Assembly (NCBI GenBank): GCA_013397795.1
Contig: VZTJ01001444.1
Location: 1 to 64,000 of the forward strand
Reading direction: 5' to 3'
DNA: 64,000 bases
Source of the DNA: Orthonyx spaldingii
Taxonomy: Eukaryota; Chordata; Aves; Passeriformes; Orthonychidae
The notes under the pieces are model-generated. The model worked only from the letters and a program-made list of their open reading frames with translations, made no database searches and was not told the DNA's origin. Numbering within the stretch: position 1 is the first letter of the stretch; each line of letters opens with the position of its first letter. The position numbers were made by a program, and so were the translations under genes. This document shows, in pieces, positions 36,301 to 49,700 of this stretch.

Positions 36301-39300
36301 TTTGGGTTTAATATTAAAGTGAATGAATCACATAAAACCTCTAGTGGGAAATCCTACCAGCTTGCAGAGAAAACATACCAAATGAGAAAATAATATACCA
36401 GATCTGCAGACAGGCTGATTGCCTAAGAAGCATCTGTCTGTATTTTTGCTCATGTTTATTGAAAAGAAGGGGTATATAGAGGGCCAAATAATTTTTTTAA
36501 CATGTGTAGGGATCATGTCTTCAGCTGAGACTTGCATTTGGACCAATATTCTAGCAGTTAGGAAGCTGACTACTAATATTGAAGCATAGAAGTGAGCAAT
36601 TTGTCCCTAGCATACTGTGAATAAAAAACCACCCCCAAACAAAACCCAAATAGGTTACTGCCTGTGCATTCAATAATGAATCCACCATCATCAAAAGCTT
36701 TCTGGAGATAAGGTGTGACTGTATGTGAAGCCCAAGGAGACAAGTTGTGCCAAGTACTGGGATTTCTCCTACTTGATGCTTAAACCATGTCAGAATTCAT
36801 TCTGTTCTAGTCAAAGCATGGCAACAAGGTTGCAGGTTTTATTAGAAAACACAGGCCATTTTCAGTAACACATAGACATCTCTAGGGTGATGTGGCAGCT
36901 GAAGGAATTTGAGCCATCTGGATTAAAACTCAAAGTAATCAAAACCTGGGTCATTTGCATAAATACCTCCCTTATTTTCTTTCTAACTCCCATTAGCTAC
37001 CTATTTGTTTCATTAAGCTTCAGAATGTTGTTCAACTCAAATAGTTCAAAAAGTAATTTCATAAAGTGAGTTGCATTAAATTGAGTGTAATAGATGAACT
37101 CAGAACACCCAAAATCATTAACATTTCATGGATTTATAAACCCCTGAACAGATACACAAAGTTCGGAATTTTGCAAATTAAGACTTCAGCCTACTCAGAA
37201 CAATAACAGTGTCATTACAAAGCCTGTCTCTGAAGAAATCCTTCTTGCTAATTTGTCAGTCTTTTGAGAGTAGTCTCTGACTTTTCTTGAAGTGAAAAAT
37301 TAGGTATAGTAGGAAGAATGTAAGCTAAATGGTGATACTCCGAAGTGTTTTAACCACCTAATTTCAGCTTCTTTTTAACAGATCTTCAAGTTTTCTTGAC
37401 TGGTTTCCACTCACACATGCAGTTTCATCGATTAAAACAGAGTAGAGCACGTAATTTCATTAGTCATTTCAAACTGGAAAACTTGCAACTGCTTTGGTCT
37501 TATTCTAGTGTCCAGTTCAGAAATTCTTTTTGTTCAAAACAGGCAAGTGAAAGCAGGAACTAGGAAAGACCATACGTGAGTTTCAGAGGGTTTGATAAAA
37601 TAACTACAGCTTAATTTTAGTTAGTCTAGAGTTCAACCTGTTGTCTTTTATGAAGATAAAGAAATAATTCACACTGAAAAAGATTTGCTACTATACCTAA
37701 AGAGGCAAAATCATCCTGGAAAATACCCTAGTGGTGTAACAGGTAGCCTAGCTCCAAGACACTGCTTTTTGTAGAAACAAAGTTTAACAAAAGGTATGTG
37801 TGTCCAAAATTTGTATTCCAGCAAGGGATGACTGAGTAAACAATCAAATAATTCTGCCAGTATAACATGTTAGGACACAGACACTCCAAAAATAACTTTT
37901 AGTATGAAGGCAACTAAACAAGTAAAATAGATACATAAAATTTTTCAACAACTTATGCCAGCATCCTGTTCATCTACACACAGACAAAGTTACACTGCTC
38001 TCCAACATTTATGACAAATTTCTTTTCCTGCAGTAAATATGTATCAGGGATTTTTCAAATACCAAATAATACAGTTATGAAGTCAGAAGCCTATGGACAG
38101 AATTACCTTTATAAATAAACAATTATACATGTTTACTGTGTCCTATATTTGAGTCAGGAGAACTGCTAGAGCTGAGTATTTTAATCTGACTTCAATTTTA
38201 ACTGATAGCATTGTGTCTAGCCGTAGACTGTTGACATTAATGTCTTAGCAGTTAAGACAGCTTTTCATGTTTTAGTTTAGGAATATGAGAAGCCATGGAG
38301 GAAGTGAAAACCTGAACATTTCCTGATACACATTGTTTTGGACAGGCCACATGCTATAATAATATTGGTATTTGTGTAAGAACACAAAAAAGCAAAAATC
38401 TGAAAATGACGATAGAAACCTGAAAATCCGTTTTAATGGGCTATTTTGAACAAAATAGGATTTTAGTATTTGGAACACATATCAAGATGGATTAAGCATT
38501 CTGTATACTGAAAATCACTGTTTTTTATGGATATCAACATCTTACAGCTCTTTAAATATGGTAAATTTGACATTGTGTGTGGGAGTCACAAGTATTTTTT
38601 TATGAGTGATGAGTTATTAATATTTAACAGAAGCAAACACCTTTAGGGTATTAATTATTCTAATTTTACTTATTCCAATGCAGTTTGATTGGGCAGTAGA
38701 GAGGAAGACAATTAAAGTAAGTTTCATCTTTCCAGTACACACAAAAATTTTTCTTACAGTTACATAAGCAGAACAGAATATTTTTCATGAAAATGGTTTT
38801 GAGTGTAGGTTGATTTTTTTTTTTTAAATTTGGTTCCAAGTTAGTACAGCTGTAGATTTTTGATCTTGAAAAATTCTGATATTTCCCTCATATCTCTTAT
38901 ACTTCAAATGCCAGTGTTTTATAAAAATTCTAACGGAAATATGTTTTTCTATTTGCTGTGAAGATTTCTGGGTTGCAATATTTTTGCACTGAAACATTTG
39001 TGATCCTTTACTCACTTTGTTCCTTTACTTTTTTATTTGTTATGTTTCCCATCTTTACTTTTCAGAGTTATGATCATTTATTTTATTGTCAACCTGTGCT
39101 TTCTTTTGTCCTTCTTCCACTTCAGATATTTTGTGCTCATTTTAATGCAAGAAAGGTAAATGAAGGCTACACATAAAATCCCCAAAGCCTTCATAATCAC
39201 CAAAATGCCCAGTGTCCCAGACATCATACAGCTTCAACCTGAGGCAAATTAATTTATATGAATCCCCACTGGAAGCCTTCATGATAGACATCTGTAGCAG

Positions 39301-40284
39301 TGCCTGTTGTGTACCGGTATCACCAATATACTAGATTAATTTTCATTGACCAAGTTGTCTGTGGTAAACTCACTTAGGTCAATTTGATGTTTAGAGTGCT
39401 AGCAGCTACAGCTGCAGCTGAAATCAATGGCCAGCTTGCTCTACAGTGTTTCACCTCAGAGGAAAGAAACTCTCAGAGGGCTAGGAGACTGCACTGGTAG
39501 TCATACTTGGAAGAGGAAGAAAAATCACAATGCATATCAGCACCACAAAACTCTGTAGTTGTGCCCATATGAAGGTGTGAACTTTGCTAATGCAGATTCT
39601 TATTGTAATGGGACCTAGATTCTGACAGAGTGAAAATAGAAATTTTCAATAATTTTTTTAAGCTACCTCCCAAAGCCCCCAGAGCATACCAGAAACTTTT
39701 GGAGAGATGTCCAGAACTGCAGTATTACGGGCAATTCATTCAGTGAAGTTATCTCAATAGGTAGTTTCCTGGTGCCACTAAAACAGTATTTATATAAGCT
39801 AGAAACACAGTTAATTCTGTGTTATTTAAAAAGATCCACAAGAATACAATGGTGTTTGTCTCTTTTATTATGAAAGATACAAAAACAGAGTCTAGTGAAG
39901 CTATCATTAGAAACATGAACTTTTTTTGAACCAACTCTCTATTTACATATACAAAATTCCCCAAGTGGAACAATATCAAATGTGAGACACATCAGAATAC
40001 ACCATATATACAAGTTCAGAGATTTAATATCTCTGTTACTCTATACATGATGGCTACACAAAAAGTGAATTCCTACCTGTTTTTCACAAGTATTTTAAAT
40101 TAAGTTTATGAGACAACCCAAGCAAAATAAAGCAGAATCTGGGGGATGTTCTGCTATCTGAATGGTTACGTTATAAAAATAGTACAAAATAATAAAGCCA
40201 GGTTTTCAAGTCAGGCTGAATATTCTGTCAAATAATCCATAATCCAAACTGATGTAGGTAAAAGAACGAAAACTATTAGTGATT
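33344..40284. other. Intergenic region between ICE1 3' end and HUS1 5' region
   Basis: About 7 kb of AT-rich DNA with no exon, RNA gene or well-supported repeat. A stretch near 34830-34990 ('tgagacacacagg...agccatttattactatag') has an LTR-like look but could not be bounded. Confidence 0.45.
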
Positions 40285-40290
40285 TTTATT
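40285..40290 (-). terminator. Candidate ICE1 polyadenylation signal (AATAAA)
   Basis: AATAAA on the minus strand 280 nt past the ICE1 stop codon. A second hexamer lies near 39861. Transcript ends are needed to choose. Confidence 0.45.
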
Positions 40291-40569
40291 GTCATCAAAC
40301 CAGAAGTATCTCAGGAGTTGAAGACACTGGTTTTCAGATCACTAATCAGCTACTAAGAAAAGCAAGTATTTTTGTTTAGTTTTTAAAAACTCTTCCCTCA
40401 TACAGAAAAGCCAAATAAAATACTTGAGCTTGCTTTGCATGATCAGACATTCTGATGAAAAACATGAAATACAAGAAGACACACCACTTTGTATGGTTTT
40501 TAACTGGAACCAACTACTGATTAATTGGTAAGGTGCTTCTTCCTTTAAATCAGTCCACTTCCCTACATT

Positions 40570-40751
40570 TTAGTTTAGCTCCATTTCACAGAGAGAAGTG
40601 ATTTCAGCTATGCCATTTGTGACAGCAGAAGGGATGTTGTTAAGAACTTTCGCTCTCCAAGCATGGATGGCCTCAACAATACCTTCTGGATTGCTTGAAC
40701 CCAAGTCACATAGTGAATATACTGCTGCCAGCTGCACACCCCAGGGAACAC
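40570..40751 (-). CDS. ICE1: ICE1 terminal coding exon
   Basis: Acceptor TTTTTGCAG. Encodes VPWGVQLAAVYSLCDLGSSN to CEMELN, then TAA. Confidence 0.92.
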
Positions 40752-43700
40752 CTGCAAAAAGTTAACACAAATCAACTTCTAGAAACTTCGATATGCAAGA
40801 ATGTTGCGAATCTTGAATCTATAGAAACTATTATTCAAGAACTGAAAATACATCAACAGTTATGATGCCTAACACCAGATGACAACCTGCAATTCCATAG
40901 TATCTCATTTTATACTAGCACTTTCCAGTTTTCTCAATTCAGCAACTTTTCAGTATTCAAAGGGCATACAAGAGTTGAGAATCTAGTGACTTTAGCTAAG
41001 AATAATCAGACTTATGAAAATAGTCAGGTTTACACTGAGTCTGAAATGAACACAGACATGCACTGTACACCATACACCATCAAGTTGGAAGAACTTGAGA
41101 TTGCAAGGAAGAGAAGTTATACAGTTGGTTCGAAATAGCTTCCTAACATTAACAAATGCTTCACTGCAACATGTTCTTAATATCCAGAATAACTTAGCAA
41201 TGTGCATCTCTGCTGCCTTAACTGCCTTGTTTTGTCTTATCAATATCTTGGACTGTCATTCTCCCAATACAACAATTTTGTCAGCAGTAAGCTCCAGCAT
41301 AAATTGAAAAATTAGCTATTGCTGCTGAAGTTACGATCACCCTTTAAGTGATCTTAACTTGATCACCCTTTAAGTGATCTCTAATGCAGCTGATAGGCTC
41401 TTACATGAAACAGTCCAATTCCAGGGTGTCTGAAACCATCTCAGAATTGTTCTCTGTCTCAAACAGAAGGTAATACTGTCAATAGTTCATTAACTTTGTT
41501 AAGAGAAAGGGACTCAAACCAAAAATTGTTTGACCTATTATGCACTAACGTAAACTGCAAAAGCAGGCTGTTTTGCCATGTGTGCCTTAATTTATGTTTT
41601 GGCATTGGCAAAACTTCTTATCATGGATGTTACACTCAAGTTTCTCTAAAAAAACCTTACCTTCCTCTTTTGCATGCTGTATAAACAGTCCAATTACTGA
41701 ACTAATATTCCTCACTGCAGCAAGATATCCTTCCTTCAGACCTATTTGTCCTAATCGACCTGAAAGAAAAGAAGAGTTACTGCACATCTAACTATTTAGA
41801 CAGTCAACTTCCAAGCTTTTATATTTCCCAATTGTCTGTTGAAGTATCAACAGAAAATGCAAATTTTAACTACAAAAAAATAATTATTGTTACCATGTTG
41901 TCTTGGGAACAACAGTTGTCCTATTCCTTGTGTAACTAAAGACCTCAAGGCATTTTTCATCAGATTGATTCAACCTCCCATGTGTTTACTATTTTTAAGT
42001 GTAAAACTCAGAAAGAATGCAATTTTTGTTTAACGAACAATATCATATAGCCTGCATACTGAAAATATTTATTGAAACTCAAACTATATCTATTTACGTC
42101 AAATGCCACCAAAATTCCAAATAAATTAATCTAACTTAAATTTACTATGATATTAAGTTGCATATAAAACCTTATTTTATACACGTTACTGGAAACCATA
42201 TAGCATGAAGCTGTGTCATGGGAGGTTTAGGTTAGCTAAAAGGTTCTTCACTCAGAGGGTGGCTGGGCACTGGAACAGGCTCCTCAGGGAACTGGTCACG
42301 GCACCAATCCTATCTGAGTTCAAGACACATTTGGACAATGCTTAGGCACATGGTGTGATTCCTGGGGCTGGCCCATGCAGGGTAGGAGTTGGACTTCAAT
42401 GATCCTATTGGATGCCTTCCAGCTCAGCATTTCTATGATTCTATATGTAGCTACAGATGATTTAATTTTAAATACATAGAACATGTTGGTATTTGTTATC
42501 ATGAATCAATATAACATCTCTCAAAACTTAAGCACCTGCTTTCCACAGGCTGATAAACAGAAAATATCTGCATAAAGATCCAATAAAATGCAAAAATACT
42601 TCAACTCACTTTGCAGACAGGCCTGACACTTTCATAAGGACATACTTATACAAAGCAAAAGTTCAATGAAGAATTTAGCTTACTTACCAATTAGCCTGAG
42701 TGTCAATGCTATAACACTATCACGAATGGATTGAGCAGTTTCATGCCCCTTTCTCTTTTTTATCCAGTTATCCATAGAAGGCCAAAGCACTTTGCTGTGA
42801 AAGACAATTGAATTTGAAAACCTGATACTGTATGAAGAGATGGTTATAGTATTCATACAGCAATGAAGGCAAATCACCCTTTCATTTGTTATTAACTTTA
42901 GGTAGACTGACTTCACAGATGTATATGAAATCATATTACTTTCAAATGTTATGCTGATATGTTCTGTAAGTTTCTTACATGACTAAAAACTCAGTTTGTG
43001 TGTTACAAGTAGGATCTGATGCTTGTTTTTAAACCTAAAAGGACCCAAAATAAGACTTTTTAAATCCTTAAAATTATGCTAATAGACCTAGTTACTTATT
43101 ACCAGCACAACTCACGATCACCTTTGTGTGGCTTTCATTAAAACTACATAGTTTTACATAAAAACTACATACACTGAAGCTACTTTGTATTAATTGTAAA
43201 AGTATTTCACCAAAAATACCTTCTTTACTCTCTGAAAGTATGGAACTTGTATACAAGACAATGATGTTTATAAGTATCACTTATTATGTTAAACAAATAT
43301 CTACTAAGTCATGTAACCTCTATATAGAAAATCAAGGCTGTCAGATCAGTGTAGGTGTCAAATGAAGTCTTTCAAACAAGGTTAAGTATGGTAGCAGTCC
43401 ATATCCTGAATTATAGGGTCAAAGAAACTTTAAGACATTGAACCTAAGTATTGTAATTACTTTAGAATTAAAATCAGACTGAAATCAAGATAGTACATTA
43501 ATGAGTATGGATATATTTCACTTTCAGCACTGAAGCAGTGCTATTTTCATATCAGAAGTTCTACCCTCATTTTCCACTGATGGGGGAGGTGAATTCAACA
43601 AGTTCAGAAGAAGACAATCCCTTTGCTTCACTGACAGACAATTAATCTCAAAATCTTATATAGCTATTTTGAAAGCAATTCTTTACTAGAACAGTTCTAA

Positions 43701-46700
43701 GAGGGTTCATTTCTGGGGACAATACCATAAAATCCTACATTTCCTCATTGGTCACTCCTATCTTAAACTAAGGCACACAGTCTAGGTCTCATCAGGTTGA
43801 CACATTCTATTTTCTAAATATTTATGCAATATTTTATTATGTTAAAAACTACGTCATAATGAATTTGGGAAACAAAAAAACCATCACCAAAACAAACCAC
43901 AGAAAAATCACACAGGAAAACATTGGAAATATGTGATTGCCACAATACCTTATAACATTATCATGTGTCCAATCCCACTTCAGGTGAGAGCAGAGGAGAT
44001 CAAGAGCAAATATATACTGCCAAGCATCTTCACTGAGATCTTCTCCATACTGCTCACTCAGGTGAAATTCTACTTTTGTACATGACTGCATTTCCAAAAG
44101 CAGGTTTGAGACCATAATACCAGCATCTAAAGATGAACTCTGGAATTTTAGAAGGAATTATCTTAATGCATGAAAGGTTACCAGCCCAGAACCAACTTTT
44201 TACAAATATTTGATACTGACTGTGCACACCATCTTACACTATAAATCCAGTTTTTGGGTTGAATTAACACAAACAGAGTACATAAACCACAACCTTCAAG
44301 TACTAGATATTTTTCCTGATGCCTTCACTAAAAGGAGAGTTTGGAAAAAAAAAAAAATCCAAACAACAAAAAGCACAGGCCTCACAGCCACTCTCTTATC
44401 TTCTTCTACAGTTTGGGGATTTTTGTCTCTCTCAATGCAAGAGTGTTTTTCCAGTGCAAGAAGATTAGACTAGTATTCTTTACTTTCTAAATAATTTTAA
44501 AATTTGTTACTCTTTATTCTTCATTAGGGGCGAATTTGCAAGCAAATACTTTCAATAGTTGAGGTAAATAAATATGCCATGGAAACCATTCTGTTAATTA
44601 AATAGCTAGGGGAAGAAAAGAAATTTAAAACCAAACATCCTTTCAATATCTGATGTATTAAGAAAAGAAGTCTAGGCTTATCACATAAACAGAATGGGTG
44701 CTTGGCAGATCTTCTCAGTACAAAACCTCATATAATTGGCAAGTTCTGCCATGGTGCAAGTCACCAAAATGGCAAGCTTTGACCAAGATAAAAATACCTA
44801 TTCCATGTGAGTTTTACTTTCATAAGTAGAATTATATTCTCAAAATTATATGTATAACAGACTGTTAATCACAATCTACTTGGAACTTTCACCTGTATTT
44901 CTACCCAAGTAAAACAGAGCTCACAGACAGGATGATGTCATCTCCTATCAATAATATAGAAAATTCTGAGGTCCTTCTCCCCAGCTGCAGCAGCTCTCAT
45001 ATTCCGGAGATCCATAAATAAAGCAGGTAGTGTGAGTGCAAGGAATTAATAATTCCAGGAACATTTACTAGGACATTCTTATGTGCGTTTCTACTGGCAT
45101 GATATTAAAAGCTGTAACCAAATAGAATGGAGAATACAAATTCTTCACTGAACAGGGACTGCAGTACAGCATAATTCTGAATACCAGAGCTTAATGCTAC
45201 ATCACAATTGTGATTTAATAGTAAAAAAACCAGATACAAATCCATGCCAAATTAACTTACTCCTACACTAAAGCAGGAAGTTTAGGGGGCTGTAATTTCA
45301 GTGATACCATATTAAATTCAAGGTTGGCTTCAGAGGTTGAAGAAAATAATTATCATAAAACACTTAAAGGCTATAATGACAGCAGTAAGACTAACTGCAT
45401 TCCTCAAGGCAGTTGTGGAGCAGCATGTTAGGATACGGAATAGGTGAGCTATTGACATGGTTTAAGAATGGTATTCTCTAAATTAGTGTTCCCAATGAAA
45501 CCAAGCACTGCTCGCTTACTCCCTCCTCTCCTTTCCTCTTCTCTGTGGCAGGATGGAGAGGAGAATTGGAGACACAAAATGTAAATATCACAGGCTGAGA
45601 TAAGAACAATTTACTGGAAACAGCAATGAGATAAGAAAACAAACAGTAATAGCAACAAATACTAATGATTAAGGGTACAAAAGAGAGACCAGCAATTCAC
45701 ATGGAAACAACAATACCCAACCTCTCCCTCCACCATACTATGCTGACCTGGAAGGGACTCATTCTACCTGGAAGAGACTCCCCCACATCCCCAGCAATGA
45801 TGTGAGGTGGCACAGAATAAATCTTTGGGTCCTAGCCATGCCCCCTTTTGGCTACTGCAAAAATTAACCGTGTCCTGGCCAGAACCAGGACAGCTATGAA
45901 TCAATATGATTTTGTTCACTTAATATTTACAAAACGATTTTATTTCCAGGAAGCAAGCCTGGCATTAATACGGAGTTTTCAAAAATATGGGGCCCTAGCC
46001 TTTAAACAAACACAAAAGCCTGTTACACAAACTCCTCCAAAAGCAAAGCATCTCCAGCTTTCCATCTGCATGACATAAAATTGTTCCGAATGATTTCAAT
46101 TTTTCCTCCTTGCAGCATTCTTTTCAGGATGGTACTATGTGACTGCTGAGAACTGGCAGAAATTAAATGATTTGCCCAACAGCTCAGAGACTTGAAGTCA
46201 GCTATCACTGATCATCTTTCTTCTGGTATCACTGGTTTTGTACTGATCATACCAACTGCTTATGAAATTAACTTAGGGGTTTTTGTGATAAACAAGTATT
46301 TACAGTCTACTTTGCACAAAGATCATGAGTAAAAGGAGACAGGCTTATCTTGAAATTAACTGTAATAACATTACCTGTTACACAGAGAACTATTAAAGCT
46401 AAAATCAATACATATTTTAAAAAGCAACAATACAAAGCAAACCAAAAAAAATCTCAAAGAACATTACAGTTCCACAGATGGAAAGAATTCCCTAGTCCAA
46501 CAACACTCTAGTTAAAAGTTTAAAAACAACCTTTACTTTTAATGTTCAGTAGATAGATTAGTATTTAACAGGGAAAACAAGAAAAGTATTGTATTCTAGT
46601 AGGGTCTAGACAACTAGGGGAGAAAGGCCTGAAGCAGCACTAGTTGCGCAATTGTGCAGTCTGCATGGGATATTCACACCCTTCATTAGAAAAGTAATTT

Positions 46701-49700
46701 GCTTGATTTGATTCAGCCAGCAAAGTTACCAATGCAGACAAAAGCTGATACTGAACAATGAAATCAGACGTTACCTGTTCCCAGTTGAGATAAGCACTTA
46801 AACAGGCCAACATCTCATTGCTTGCACTCTGCCTCACAACTAATTGCATAGCTTTGTTAATTGCACCTTGGAAGACAAATATGTCAGACCATACATTTGT
46901 GATAAATAAAATCAATTTTTCTGAGTCTGGAAAGTCTAAGGAAAAAAAAGAAATAACAAAGTAAATTTTTAACATTTTAAAACAACAAAAACATATATTC
47001 AGGCATTAAATCTAGTTCAGTCAGCAAGGTAACTAGGGAAAAAGGCATAGAAGTCACATCACAACTGTATCGTAAGGATGGGGAGTCATACTAGCACATC
47101 TCAGTTCTGAGAGTAAATAAGTAGAAAAGATCCAAGAACAAAACTGAACAAGAAACACCAGAAAAACCCCAACAAACCTTAAGCCACTTCCCCTATCATA
47201 ATTTCACTCTCTCTCCCTTCAACTTTCTTACTGGACTTCAGTTCACTAAGGAGAGTGGTCTTGGAGCATTGAAACTGGATTCTTTTAGGATTAAATTAAA
47301 CTAGAAGATGCACTCCAACAACCTACTTAATACATTCCAATCACCAATAAGCACTCTGATCACTGGACCAAATCAGAATCAGTCCAAAGAAAAAAATAAT
47401 CTATAGTACTTGCTAATACCTTGCACCCATACACCTGTGAAATATATATATATTATAAAAGCCTGCAAAGAACTTTCACACAATTCAAATCTGATATTGC
47501 TCAGTAGATTTCCCAGACTTTATCAGGGAAATTATATATTATGCAAGTTGTGAGCATATATGAATGATGTATACTAATATTTGTACTTGCACAGATGTAA
47601 AAATTTATGCTACTCCCGTGTAATTGAAGAGTCCTCATTCATTAAAGTAATTCAGAGCAAGTATCTCACAACTATCAGTTAGAGATGCTAGAGTTCCAGG
47701 CCATCAATGGGAAGCCTTCTGAATACCAAAGCAGAGAGCTTCAAGGCAAAATACTAAGATAAAACATGAGGGTGTAGACTGTAAGCAGTAACAAATACAT
47801 TGGAATAAGTAAAAAAGTAGACACTACTTTGATACATGAAATGCTATACTGGAATACATATGCCTGGAACACTATACAAAAAACTGAAATCTGAAAAGCT
47901 AAATGTACCTTTGCTCTTCACTTCAGCATAACTTTTTTGAAAGATCTTAAGAACTAGAAAGCATATAAAAATATATCAAATCAAGAAGCTTTAATGAGCA
48001 TGAAGAATTTAGACTTCAGTGAAGTGTCTCGGATGGACCTTCTACTCTGAAGCTGCTCATCATGTGAAAATTGAACTTTTTTCTATCAGAACATGGACTG
48101 TTGGTGAACTAGAATTATTGACAACTTGAATTGCCTACCCAGGAATTTGAAACACTTATAAAATTCACTCAGTGAACTCAGTAAGAGTTCAAGGGGCATC
48201 AAAAAAAGAAAGGTAAAAAAAAAGAAAAAAAGTGAGGGAACAGAGGAGGGGTAAAAGGCAAAATAACCAAAAAGGTAACATTTTATTTATAGTCACTTAA
48301 GGAAAAATATCTGAAGGGAGAACTGAACAAAAACAAGGGACAAGTCATCAAGATAACAGATGTAAGTCTAAAGAAGTAATACTGACTGTTTATAGTGAAT
48401 TTGGTAATTGTGTAGCTTGTGTTGCCATAATTCTGAAAGGAATATGTGAAACTACATGAAAGAGAAAACCCTAAAATAAATGCACAGTAATCAAATAAAG
48501 CCAAATTTTAAAAAAGCCTAAACAGCACTTAAGACGTGTTTACAGCGCTTCCCACTAAAAAATAACTATAAAACCACAGAACAATGACAACAGAAGTTTA
48601 TGCAATTCAATGTATAGAAGAGAAAATCATCCAATACAAGTCTGCATTTAGCTACCGAAGTTTGGATCTTACACAGAAAAAGAAAGGAAAAAAGGGGGAA
48701 TGTTTAATATTTGCAAGAGCCCACAAAAAGAAAAAGCAGTAAGATACTGCAAAACAAAAGGCTTAATCGTTATTTTAGACTAAGAAAAGACACCTGACAC
48801 GTAACAGTTTCTAACATGGTGCAGTATTAAAACTATTAACCTGAAAGAAGTAAAAGTAGAGTTATAATGGACTGAAGGATAGAAAAACAGAGAGGAAAAC
48901 AGGAATTCCAAAAAGAACTCAAACAAAAGTATTACACCCCCCCAAAAATGGTAATTAAGAACAAAATGAAATCACAAACCTTTTTAAGATTAAAAAAAAA
49001 AAGACAGGAATATTATATGAAAGTAATTGAAACAATCTCAAGCTGTAGCACTTTGCTTATCAGTGCTCTTGAATTTTATTTTAATGTGAAACACAGATAC
49101 CAGTATACTATTTTCAAACTTAGTGAAGTCCTTCCAAAACTAAGACAGATTCTTAATTTACCAATAGTATGTATGTGTTACCTTCATTAGTGGGACCAAA
49201 AGGCAGGGGGAAAGGAAGGGAACTAAAATGGAAAAAACCTCACAACCAAGTGAGAATTTGGATAATGGGAAGTAAAAATACTTTGAGGAGAATATATTAT
49301 AAAAATACCCTGGTTTTGATCAAGGTATTATCCAGCTCCTGACACTATTTTAAATACCTGTTTTAAAATCACTTTATAAATCGGTACCTATTCAATTAAA
49401 ATACAAAAATACTAATAGGCTAAAAGGACAAAATTCCTAGAAATCATAATATCATTTTGGATATGGTGGGGCAAAAGTGAAAGCACAGAGTATTCTAAAT
49501 GAAATATTCATTTGGAAAAATAAGTAGACTACTAAGAACCCAGGTTACCACAAAACTACAGCACAGATGTGGAGGAACTGTGAGAAAGGCAATTACTTCT
49601 AGAACAGTTTATACTTCTGCATTACAGAAAAAGTTCTAAGGAAAACAACCCGTTAACAGGATTTCTGTTTGTTTTCACAAACATAATTCTGGCACACTAC

